The notes beneath the pieces were generated by a model that saw only the letters and a program-made list of their open reading frames with translations, did not search any database and had not been told where the DNA came from. The translations under genes and the position numbers were made by a program. From positions 1-58,141 of the IMG/VR virus record IMGVR_UViG_3300047472_000456: 58,141 nucleotides of DNA; one strand, written 5' to 3'. This DNA is from a virus. Within the stretch, counting starts at the first letter, position 1; each line of letters starts with the position of its first letter. Shown here piece after piece: positions 17,480-23,600 of the stretch.

Positions 17480-17940
17480 GCTGCGCCTCCCATCGCCTTG
17501 GCGCGATACGCCGCGCCGCACTCAGCAACATAAGCCATGTTCACTTCAATGCCTGCGGCCTTGGCAATCGTACGAGCCGATGCATAGGTCTCGAACATGA
17601 AGTTGTGCAGATCGCCACGGTACTCCGGGCAGACTTCGCGCATCTCGTCGTCGTTTGCGGAGTACCACTCCCGCATCAACTCGGCCATGGTGCACATATG
17701 AGTAAGGAGGGCGCGGTGGTAGTCGCCCAGCTGCCGCACTGGGTCAATCGGCGTCATCTCGACAAAACCTTGTGCGGTGTATTGCCGCACCTGCGCTGCG
17801 CTCGCTTGATCTGCAAGGGCTGGCACTGCTGCGCTGGCAGCGATCGCCGCTACGGCCTGGCCAACTTTATGCATGAAGCCTCGGCGAGCCGTTGGCGCAA
17901 CGAGTTGTTGATTCTTTGCTTCGTTTGAGCTAGTATTCAT
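17476..17940 (-). CDS. Hypothetical protein with twin-Arg-like N-terminus
   Basis: This 154-residue protein has the N-terminal pattern ARRGFMHKVGQAVAAIAASA, followed by a possible ALA cleavage site. This resembles a Tat signal peptide: a twin arginine, then a hydrophobic stretch. The remaining ~105 residues are helical with acidic patches (REWYSANDDEMREVCPEY). No family is recognised. It heads a three-gene leftward unit. The Tat interpretation is tentative because the RR context is not a full consensus. Confidence 0.55.
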   Translation of the reverse strand: MNTSSNEAKNQQLVAPTARRGFMHKVGQAVAAIAASAAVPALADQASAAQVRQYTAQGFVEMTPIDPVRQLGDYHRALLTHMCTMAELMREWYSANDDEMREVCPEYRGDLHNFMFETYASARTIAKAAGIEVNMAYVAECGAAYRAKAMGGAA

Positions 17941-17970
17941 CTCGATTCCTCATTAGTCTGTGGATTCATC

Positions 17971-18011
17971 AAAAGCCCTCGACCGCTCCCCAGCAAGTTC
18001 GAGGGCTTTTT
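17971..18011. terminator. Bidirectional terminator
   Basis: A 9-bp stem (AGCCCTCGA / TCGAGGGCT) with a 16-nt loop is flanked by A and T runs, so it can act in both directions. It lies immediately after the stop of the small RHH gene at 18014-18181. Confidence 0.75.
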
Positions 18012-18013
18012 CT

Positions 18014-18181
18014 TTATTCCGCCTTTCCATTCTCTTCCCCCATCTCACGCTTACGGCTGTCCTCGAGCCGCTTAATCATCTCGCTGTTCAAGCTTCGACG
18101 ATTCGAAAGCGCTTGCTGGCCGAGCCATTGCTTGAGCTCAGGCGGGAGTCGTATGCCGAATGGTGCGATCACACTTGCCAT
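18014..18181 (-). CDS. Arc-like ribbon-helix-helix repressor
   Basis: This 55-residue protein is predicted to be a P22 Arc/Mnt-type transcription factor. It reads FGIRLPPELKQWLGQQALSN then RRSLNSEMIKRLEDSRKRE: a beta strand followed by two helices with the typical RSLNSEMI-x-RLE second helix. It is transcribed away from a second RHH gene at 18302, and two palindromes lie between them. Autoregulation through those sites is inferred. Confidence 0.75.
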   Translation of the reverse strand: MASVIAPFGIRLPPELKQWLGQQALSNRRSLNSEMIKRLEDSRKREMGEENGKAE

Positions 18182-18198
18182 TTACATCTCCGATTAAT

Positions 18199-18215
18199 GC
18201 CTTCAAATTGAAGGC
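18199..18215. promoter_or_regulatory. Palindromic operator 1
   Basis: GCCTTCAAATTGAAGGC is a perfect inverted repeat (8-bp arms, one central base) upstream of the Arc-like gene. It is a strong candidate binding site for an RHH regulator. Confidence 0.65.
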
Positions 18216-18234
18216 GACGAAGTGATGCTACACC

Positions 18235-18251
18235 GCCTTCAAAATGAAGGC
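18235..18251. promoter_or_regulatory. Palindromic operator 2
   Basis: GCCTTCAAAATGAAGGC matches operator 1 except at one base. The centres of the two sites are 36 bp apart. They are probably paired operators controlling both divergent genes. Confidence 0.65.
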
Positions 18252-18277
18252 AAGTACTATTTTGGTGGCACTTTTGA

Positions 18278-18290
18278 TACACAGTGTGTA
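18278..18290. promoter_or_regulatory. Third inverted repeat near the rightward start
   Basis: TACACA-G-TGTGTA is a perfect 6-bp inverted repeat that ends 11 bp before the ATG at 18302. Its sequence is unrelated to operators 1 and 2. It could be the site of the second RHH protein or part of its promoter. Confidence 0.4.
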
Positions 18291-18301
18291 CCATCTTCGG
18301 C

Positions 18302-18892
18302 ATGGCTACCCAAGACGACTATGTGAAGACTGCGCTGCGCTTACCTCGTAGCGTCCACGCGAAACTGCAGGAGGCTGCAGACGCATCGGCAAAATCGATG
18401 AATTCCGAGATCATCGCTCGCCTGGAAGCATCCTTTACAGGAGGCGACCAGTCGGCGCTGATCACGGCAATTGCACGCCTCAACTTGAATTTGGCGAACC
18501 TCGAGATCGATCTCACCATAAGCAAGCTTGAGGCCGGGCTACTGGCACAGTCACTACGTCACGCCGGGGCGCTTCTCCTGGATCAACTTGCACGCTCAGA
18601 TTTGGAGCATCGCGCCCTCGCCCAAAAGTACATTAGGCAGGCCACTCCGCATCTGAAAAAGGTTGACGATTATGATGCCGAGATGCAGACGAGAATCGAA
18701 CAGGTCTCTAAGGCGGCTCTCGAAATGAGGCGAAATGCGCCAGTACTTAACCAAGTAATTGGGGAGGCAGCGGAGAGCGACGGCGACAACGCAACCCTAC
18801 CCCACGCAGCAGACTTGCATCCCGACCTGGTTGTTGGAGACAACGTCGAGTTGCCAGGCAAGCGCGCCACGCGCAAGAAACCGGCGAAGTAG
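18302..18892 (+). CDS. Arc-family RHH regulator with helical extension
   Basis: This 196-residue protein has an N-terminal Arc-type ribbon-helix-helix (DYVKTALRLPRSVHAKLQEA then ASAKSMNSEIIARLEASF). A long helical region and a basic tail (RATRKKPAK) follow. It is the divergent partner of the 55-residue Arc-like gene. ATG 18302 is preferred over an upstream in-frame GTG because the RHH fold begins there. It is the only rightward gene in the island and may have a larger role such as partition or regulation. That is speculative. Confidence 0.75.
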   Translation: MATQDDYVKTALRLPRSVHAKLQEAADASAKSMNSEIIARLEASFTGGDQSALITAIARLNLNLANLEIDLTISKLEAGLLAQSLRHAGALLLDQLARSDLEHRALAQKYIRQATPHLKKVDDYDAEMQTRIEQVSKAALEMRRNAPVLNQVIGEAAESDGDNATLPHAADLHPDLVVGDNVELPGKRATRKKPAK

Positions 18893-18902
18893 GCCGTTCG
18901 GC

Positions 18903-18931
18903 AAAAACAAAAAGGGCGCCGTATGGCGCCC
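18903..18931 (-). terminator. Leftward terminator between convergent genes
   Basis: The stem GGGCGCC / GGCGCCC with a 4-base loop is followed by a T-rich tract in the leftward direction. It separates the convergent genes ending at 18892 and 18953. Confidence 0.7.
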
Positions 18932-18952
18932 TTCTCAAAGTGTGCTTTCCGA

Positions 18953-19645
18953 TCAGTCAGGCTTCCGTCTGAACAGAGATAGCACGACGTCTGCAGCGTT
19001 CTTCACAAATTCAAATCCCGGCCAGGTAATCCCGGAGTCTTTGGCTGGCTCTGCCACAACCTGAGCAGGCTCTAGTCTTGCCTGTACTGCAGATGGATCA
19101 TGAGGCTTCACGTCCAAGGCCGCACGCAGCAAAGAGACAGCGATCACAGTCGTTGCGACGACCAAAATCGAAATGACGGCGACTGAAGAAGTGCTAATGC
19201 TCGTCTGATACGAGGAAAGCATGCTGTACAGGTGCGCGCGATCGCTCATCGACCTGGAATCAGCGTCGCCTTTTTCCTTCGCGCCGTCCTTCGACTTTTC
19301 GTCTTTCGAGTCATCCTTATCAGAAACGGCAAGCTTACGGAAATTTCCTGGAATTATCCTATCGTCACCGGACGTATCCGAGCTAGGCGTTTGACTAACT
19401 GCCAACGCCATGAATTTGGTCGAATTTTTCAGGTTGGTAGTGAAGGCACAAACTACCGCGGTTAGAAGGCCCAGGATAAACAGAACCGTAATGCCTGTGG
19501 CTATTAATGCCCCAAAATGAAGTACGCGGACAGTCCGCACATCCTCAACGATTGGCGGCAGGCCTTGATCGACTTTCAACTGCAATTTGGGGTTCGCCCC
19601 TAGTTTTCCATCAGACAAATCTGTACCTGCAGCTGCGCCCTTCAT
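18953..19645 (-). CDS. Two-pass membrane protein paired with ImmA protease
   Basis: This 230-residue protein has two predicted membrane helices: VLHFGALIATGITVLFILGL at about residues 42-66, and ISILVVATTVIAVSLLRAAL at about 158-180. They flank a charged Lys/Asp/Ser-rich segment (DDSKDEKSKDGAKEKGDAD). Both termini are likely on the same side. The start overlaps the protease stop by 4 bp, so the two genes are co-translated. No family is recognised. The pairing suggests a linked function such as a protease substrate, sensor or exclusion factor. Confidence 0.65.
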   Translation of the reverse strand: MKGAAAGTDLSDGKLGANPKLQLKVDQGLPPIVEDVRTVRVLHFGALIATGITVLFILGLLTAVVCAFTTNLKNSTKFMALAVSQTPSSDTSGDDRIIPGNFRKLAVSDKDDSKDEKSKDGAKEKGDADSRSMSDRAHLYSMLSSYQTSISTSSVAVISILVVATTVIAVSLLRAALDVKPHDPSAVQARLEPAQVVAEPAKDSGITWPGFEFVKNAADVVLSLFRRKPD

Positions 19646-20148
19646 GCCAACATTCCTATGTTATCTAACCGGTATCCCATTGCCAGAGTCGACACCCCGA
19701 ACATGGAAGCGAGCTCATCAACATTCGAAGCGTAGCCACGCATCACAGCATTCCGCACCGTTTCCGCAGGCATTAAGATTTCAGCTGCAAACTGGTTCGC
19801 CGCACGCTCTTTAGGGTCATTTGTTCCTGTCGAGAATGCATTAGGATAGTCACGGGGCGAGGTACCGTGTTGAAGTACATAGTGACCAAGCTCATGCGCG
19901 ATGGTGAAGCGCTGCCGATTGAAGGAATCCGCAGAGTTGTACTCAATCAACGGACGACCAGTTGGGCTATCGGCCGCATCTCTGAAATATCCGCTGTACT
20001 GGTAGTTTTGCCCAGGTTGCATCACGACCTGCACGCCCATGCGCTCGGCAATTTGATCTACTTTGATTGGGAGGCTGCCGTCCCAGTACGTGCGAAGAAC
20101 CTCCGCGGCAGCCCGACGGGGGTCGCTGAAGCTATAGGCGTAGTACAT
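19642..20148 (-). CDS. ImmA/IrrE-family metallopeptidase
   Basis: This 168-residue zinc peptidase carries the HELGH motif (RFTIAHELGHYVLQHG) and the downstream EER-type helix (KERAANQFAAEILMPAETV). ImmA/IrrE proteins cleave repressors or antitoxins in mobile elements and stress circuits. Unusually, it is followed by a membrane protein, and its nearest DNA-binding partners are the RHH regulators. It is the promoter-proximal gene of this leftward unit. An intergenic region with 10-bp direct repeats lies upstream. Confidence 0.9.
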   Translation of the reverse strand: MYYAYSFSDPRRAAAEVLRTYWDGSLPIKVDQIAERMGVQVVMQPGQNYQYSGYFRDAADSPTGRPLIEYNSADSFNRQRFTIAHELGHYVLQHGTSPRDYPNAFSTGTNDPKERAANQFAAEILMPAETVRNAVMRGYASNVDELASMFGVSTLAMGYRLDNIGMLA

Positions 20149-20220
20149 GTTATGGCTCTAGAGGAAGATACTTTATGAGTCAGAATAGTATCATAATCAA
20201 TACCTTTTCACCTCATATTG

Positions 20221-20260
20221 CATCGTCTCACACCGTCTCCCACTGTCTACTATCGTCTCA
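20221..20260. repeat. Four tandem 10-bp direct repeats
   Basis: CATCGTCTCA, CACCGTCTCC, CACTGTCTAC and TATCGTCTCA follow each other without spacers. All share a GTCT core at exact 10-bp phasing, i.e. on one face of the helix. They lie between the tail chaperone gene end and the ImmA-like gene, so they could be an iteron-like regulator site. Confidence 0.6.
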
Positions 20261-20287
20261 ACGGCGAGGCCAACTTCCGCCGCCGCG

Positions 20288-20605
20288 CTAGCCCTTGTTC
20301 TCATGCATTGCCGACAGCGCCTCGCTCTCCATCGCCCGGACGTCGTATTCAAGCTCCTCGGCCGCTTCCGGCGACAGCTTCATGCGGTCGATCATGGCGA
20401 ACATCACGCCGTAGTCCAAGCCCGTCGGCCCGCCCATGCCTACGCGCCACTGCGTCTGAAGGTCGGTGAACAAGCGATAGGCCCGGACATTTTCGGGCCA
20501 CACCTCTACCGCGTTCCACTCGAGGTCTTCGGCGGTGAGGCCCGACGCCTCGAGCTCAGCCTCCGACGAGCCCGGGGTGTACATGGCACGGGCGACGGCC
20601 GCTAG
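20288..20605 (-). CDS. Tail chaperone frameshift extension (gpT-like, DUF1799)
   Basis: This frame supplies the C-terminal part of a gpGT-type fusion. After slippage at 20605-20611 it reads LAAVARAMYTPGSSEAEL and continues through the DUF1799-like segment (WNAVEVWPENVRAYRLF, VGMGGPTGLDYGVMFAMID). A standalone start at ATG 20584 is possible but lacks a clear ribosome-binding site. The fusion and the shorter gpG recruit the tape measure during tail assembly. Fusion production is inferred from the heptamer and from the frame relationship. Confidence 0.8.
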   Translation of the reverse strand, partial: LAAVARAMYTPGSSEAELEASGLTAEDLEWNAVEVWPENVRAYRLFTDLQTQWRVGMGGPTGLDYGVMFAMIDRMKLSPEAAEELEYDVRAMESEALSAMHENKG

Positions 20606-21027
20606 TTTCCCAGGCGGCCTTCGTTGATCGCAGTGCGGTAGGTGTCGATGATTGCGCGGATCGCGGCCGGCAGTTCGTCGGCCAGCTGCTGGACCGCGGG
20701 ACGACCGAACTTCTCGTCGAGGCCCCAACCTTCCAGTGCCTCCATCACGAAGTCCACCTGGAGCGAGATGTTGCGGTCGAGGATATCGACTTGCTTCAGC
20801 GGCTCGACCTTCTCGTTGCCCTCGATTTTGGCTTTGAGCGCGGCGGTGTCAGCCTCTTCTTGGGCTTGCGCCTTGCCTTGGATTTCGTCGTTAAGCTCGG
20901 CAAGCTCGGTGCGAGTTCGATATTTGAAGACGGCGGGAATCGCACCGACCGAGCCGTCGAGCATTTTGATTTCGACGTCCTTGTCGAAAGTTTTCGGGCG
21001 CGCGCCCAGTTTGATTTTCTGTGCCAT
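20602..21027 (-). CDS. Tail assembly chaperone (gpG-like)
   Basis: This 141-residue protein is the upstream tail assembly chaperone. The N-terminal region (VEIKMLDGSVGAIPAVFKYR) is followed by a long helical stretch and ends EGRLGN, directly after the slippery heptamer. Size, position between tail tube and tape measure, and the overlapping -1 frame all match lambda gpG-type chaperones. The normal stop TAG immediately follows the slip site. Confidence 0.85.
   Translation of the reverse strand: MAQKIKLGARPKTFDKDVEIKMLDGSVGAIPAVFKYRTRTELAELNDEIQGKAQAQEEADTAALKAKIEGNEKVEPLKQVDILDRNISLQVDFVMEALEGWGLDEKFGRPAVQQLADELPAAIRAIIDTYRTAINEGRLGN
20605..20611 (-). promoter_or_regulatory. Programmed -1 frameshift heptamer
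   Basis: The leftward strand reads G GGA AAC followed at once by the zero-frame TAG. A shift to GGG AAA then continues with CTA GCG in the gpT-like frame. Lambda uses the closely similar GGGAAAG at the same point of its G/T genes. Confidence 0.8.
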
Positions 21028-21124
21028 GGTGATTTTCTTTCAGTGGAAGCAAAAAGGCCCGCGAGGAGCTACCCCGCGAGCGTGGAAGGCCGGCGCCGAT
21101 CATTCAGCGCTGGCTGGCAACTCG

Positions 21125-21772
21125 TTACGAGGCGTAGCGGTTGAAGCGGCTCTGCAGCGCGAGGCCGCACTTGACGGTCATGCCCTGGCCCTTGACGAGC
21201 GTCGGGCTCGGGTTGTAGCCGACAATTCCGTTGTAAAACAGCGGTGCGCCCGACGGCAGCACGACGCGTACGGCGGTCACCGCCTGCGCATCGGTAGCCG
21301 TCTGCAGGACCGCGTTGTGCGGGAGCGAGGGATCGTCAGCGATGGTCATCGCCACGGATGCCGCCGAGAAGCCGTTCAGCAACTGGACTTCGTCTGGGTA
21401 GTCCAGATATTCCTCGGTGCTGTACTTCGGATCGCCGCCCGAGAATTCGAACGACTTCATGAACGGGATCGTCGTCCAGGTCAGGATCTTGCGCAGCGAG
21501 CCTGCGCCCGAACCTGCTGCAAAGACCTTCAGCGACGTCGTGTCGAAGCCTTCCAGGGTGACACTGGTCGAAGTCGCCGCCTTCACGCGGAAGATACGGA
21601 GGTTGGCACGGATCCAGCTGCTCGTGAACTCGACGATGTCACCGACAGCGAGGGTATTGGACGCAGTGGTCAGAACGGCTTCGCTTGCATTGCTTGCCGC
21701 GGTGACGGCAACCGGTGCTGCGTACGTCGTGGCAACCGAGAAGTTGCTGTTGTTAGGGACGAATACACCCAT
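21125..21772 (-). CDS. Major tail tube protein
   Basis: This 215-residue protein fits a lambda gpV-like tail tube subunit. It is beta-rich, with an N-terminal strand region (YAAPVAVTAASNASEAVLTT) and a conserved-looking centre (WTTIPFMKSFEFSGGDPKYS ... TEEYLDYPDEVQLLNGF). It lies exactly between the tail terminator and the tail chaperones. Two tandem terminators sit just upstream, so strong expression probably depends on its own promoter or on antitermination. Confidence 0.82.
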   Translation of the reverse strand: MGVFVPNNSNFSVATTYAAPVAVTAASNASEAVLTTASNTLAVGDIVEFTSSWIRANLRIFRVKAATSTSVTLEGFDTTSLKVFAAGSGAGSLRKILTWTTIPFMKSFEFSGGDPKYSTEEYLDYPDEVQLLNGFSAASVAMTIADDPSLPHNAVLQTATDAQAVTAVRVVLPSGAPLFYNGIVGYNPSPTLVKGQGMTVKCGLALQSRFNRYAS

Positions 21773-21792
21773 TTTTCAGGCCTTTCAGATAT

Positions 21793-21846
21793 AAAAAAAG
21801 CCCTTTCGGGCATGAAAAAGCCGCCCGGATATACTCGAGGCGGCTC
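21793..21846 (-). terminator. Tandem terminators before tail tube gene
   Basis: In the leftward direction a GCCGCC...GGGCGGC hairpin with five T is followed by GCCC-GAAA-GGGC with seven T. Both lie between the tail terminator gene (ends 21865) and the tail tube start (21772). Confidence 0.85.
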
Positions 21847-21864
21847 AGTTTTGGTGGAGTCAAC

Positions 21865-22218
21865 CTATCGGTCGGCCCAGATGTTGAAGTCTTGCCGGCA
21901 TCCGCGCCGGCCAGTGTCAGAATCGAAATCGTTGGTCAGCGCTGCCATCGGCGTCGCCTGCATGTTCGTGGCTGCAATCAAGGCTGCTTCGATCTGCAGC
22001 ATCAACGCGGACGCCGCGGCACGTGTGGTGCACCACACTTCAATCTGCACCCAGCCGTTCCTCTTATTTGGCAAAGCCTGGTCGAGGAAGTCCGGCGCCT
22101 CACCACCAATCTGTTGCCAGATGACGTACGGCACGACGGTATTCGCAGGAGCGTAATCAGGGAACGATGACGGACAGATGGTCTGCAGCAGCGCAGTGAG
22201 CTTTTCTTCAAGCTGCAT
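21865..22218 (-). CDS. Tail terminator/completion protein (DUF3168-like)
   Basis: This 117-residue protein matches the DUF3168 pattern: an N-terminal helix (MQLEEKLTALLQTICP), PYVIWQQIGGEAPDFLD, a beta strand with VQIEVWCTTRAAASALMLQI, and a closing QDFNIWAD strand. Family members cap the tail tube at the head-proximal end. It overlaps the upstream minor tail gene by 11 bp. Confidence 0.8.
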   Translation of the reverse strand: MQLEEKLTALLQTICPSSFPDYAPANTVVPYVIWQQIGGEAPDFLDQALPNKRNGWVQIEVWCTTRAAASALMLQIEAALIAATNMQATPMAALTNDFDSDTGRRGCRQDFNIWADR

Positions 22219-22741
22219 TGTTCAGCGCCTCCAAGATGACTCGCTTCGCTGCCTCAACCGCATCGCCTGCCTTCGACTGGGCACGCCGCACGAAAGCTCT
22301 GGCGGGGACCTGCTTGGGCGTCGGGAGCGGAAGGTAGTAGGCATCCTTTTCCGCCTGCGATGCGCGCCTACGCGGCTTCGGCTTGCCATATGACTCGCGT
22401 CGCTTCGCCGTGTAGACGTTGCCGTCGCGCCCCACGTACGTCACGTAGCGCTGCACGTGCCCGTTCTCAACTAGATGCCCGTGAGGCGCCTTCCTGACGT
22501 TCCAGCTAACGTGATACGTCGCCTTGCCGGTACCCGAATTGTTCGCCGAGTACACCTGGTAAATGCTTCGATCCAGATTACCGGTCCTCTCAGGGATCGC
22601 AGCGACGTTGCGCTTTACCTCGTTGTAGAAAACCTGTGCAGCCGCCTGGGCCGCTGGACGTGCGACAGCCTCTGCCGCATCGCCCATCTGGTCGAGCATG
22701 GCATGTAGCCCTGTCAGGTCCACAGAAAGCATGGCGGTCAT
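22208..22741 (-). CDS. HK97 gp10-like tail/neck protein
   Basis: This 177-residue protein has the HK97 gp10 features: an N-terminal helix (LTGLHAMLDQMGDAAEAV), the VKRNVAAIPERTGNLDRSIY segment and HLVENGH. A Lys/Arg-rich insertion (KPKPRRRASQAEK) follows. It lies between the head-closure protein and the tail terminator, as in HK97-type phages, and probably completes the head-tail junction. Confidence 0.82.
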   Translation of the reverse strand: MTAMLSVDLTGLHAMLDQMGDAAEAVARPAAQAAAQVFYNEVKRNVAAIPERTGNLDRSIYQVYSANNSGTGKATYHVSWNVRKAPHGHLVENGHVQRYVTYVGRDGNVYTAKRRESYGKPKPRRRASQAEKDAYYLPLPTPKQVPARAFVRRAQSKAGDAVEAAKRVILEALNNAA

Positions 22742-23043
22742 CGCACTGCCTCGCAGACAACGAACATGAAGGCTCGATCCTTGTCAGGCAGAGGCGGCCC
22801 CTTGATTTCGAAGTCCTCGCCCTGGTACCGGAGCCGCCACGATGTATCGATGTCCTTTCGCGCGCGCAGTCGAACGGAGGCTCGCTTTATCGAAGTCTCT
22901 GCGCCAGAGCGAAGCACCTCGGCGCCAGTCGGGAAGCGCATGTTGCCCCACACGGTTCCCATGTCGTCGAAACCCGCGTTCGGCTGGCCGTGCGAGTCCA
23001 CGCCGGCAGCGGGCTTTAAGAGGGTGATTCGATCGTTCATCAT
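22738..23043 (-). CDS. Head closure (head-tail adaptor) protein
   Basis: This 101-residue protein resembles SPP1 gp16-type head-closure proteins. It starts MMNDRITLLKPAAGVDSHGQ and continues with VWGNMRFPTGAEVLRSGAE and a beta-rich RLRYQGEDFEIKG segment. The start at 23043 gives an ATGA overlap with the upstream connector gene. The in-frame extension to 23064 lies within that gene and is not needed. Confidence 0.8.
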   Translation of the reverse strand: MMNDRITLLKPAAGVDSHGQPNAGFDDMGTVWGNMRFPTGAEVLRSGAETSIKRASVRLRARKDIDTSWRLRYQGEDFEIKGPPLPDKDRAFMFVVCEAVR

Positions 23044-23600
23044 GAGTACACCACGTACGGCCACAACAGCCGCTTGACGTTTTCATTCTTCGGCTGGCCA
23101 CCAGTTTCGAAGTGCTCGTAGATGCGCGCCAGGATGAAGCCCTTGATGCCGTCTGGGACAGACGTGTCGTCCGGGCCGTAGCCGGCGCGGTACTGCACCT
23201 CGACGTTGTTGATGCCGCTGGCGGTGGCGGGCCAGGCGCGCCCAAGCGCCGGCACGATGTAGCCCGGTTCGCTCTCGCTGTCGACCTGGTAGTCCTGCGG
23301 GGAAAGCAGCTGCTGGATGCCTGTCGGACCCACATACTTCACGTGCTCGACCTGCAGCACGCGGGCTTTGTCCAACTTCACCGCGCCATCGAACCGGTCG
23401 AGCGTCACGCGCCACGTCTGTTCGATGATTGCCCGGTTGGTCTCCATCTCCGCTTCCGTCGTGTACGTCCGGATTGCCTGCTCGATTTCCGAGTCCAGCG
23501 CCGAAGTACCATCGGGCCCGACGTCGACGCGTGCGGCCAGACGCGCAGCTTCCATCGACACCGCCAGCCCCGCCGGCGGGACGATTAGTCGTGTGCTCAT
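23040..23600 (-). CDS. gp6-like head-tail connector
   Basis: This 186-residue protein matches the phage gp6-like connector family. It has an N-terminal helical region ending in AIRTYTTEAEMETNRAIIEQ, the WRVTLDRFDGAVKLDKARVL beta segment, and the C-terminal VQYRAGYGPDDTSVPDGIKG followed by a helix. It attaches to the portal and provides the platform for head closure. Confidence 0.85.
   Translation of the reverse strand: MSTRLIVPPAGLAVSMEAARLAARVDVGPDGTSALDSEIEQAIRTYTTEAEMETNRAIIEQTWRVTLDRFDGAVKLDKARVLQVEHVKYVGPTGIQQLLSPQDYQVDSESEPGYIVPALGRAWPATASGINNVEVQYRAGYGPDDTSVPDGIKGFILARIYEHFETGGQPKNENVKRLLWPYVVYS

Noticed and set aside
21055-21090. GC-rich tract resembling a terminator between tail tube and chaperone genes
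   Set aside because: The CCGCGAG copies are direct, not inverted, so no stable stem forms.
20642-22156. A 504-codon plus-strand frame
   Set aside because: It crosses several minus-strand tail genes and their terminators, and no domain is visible.
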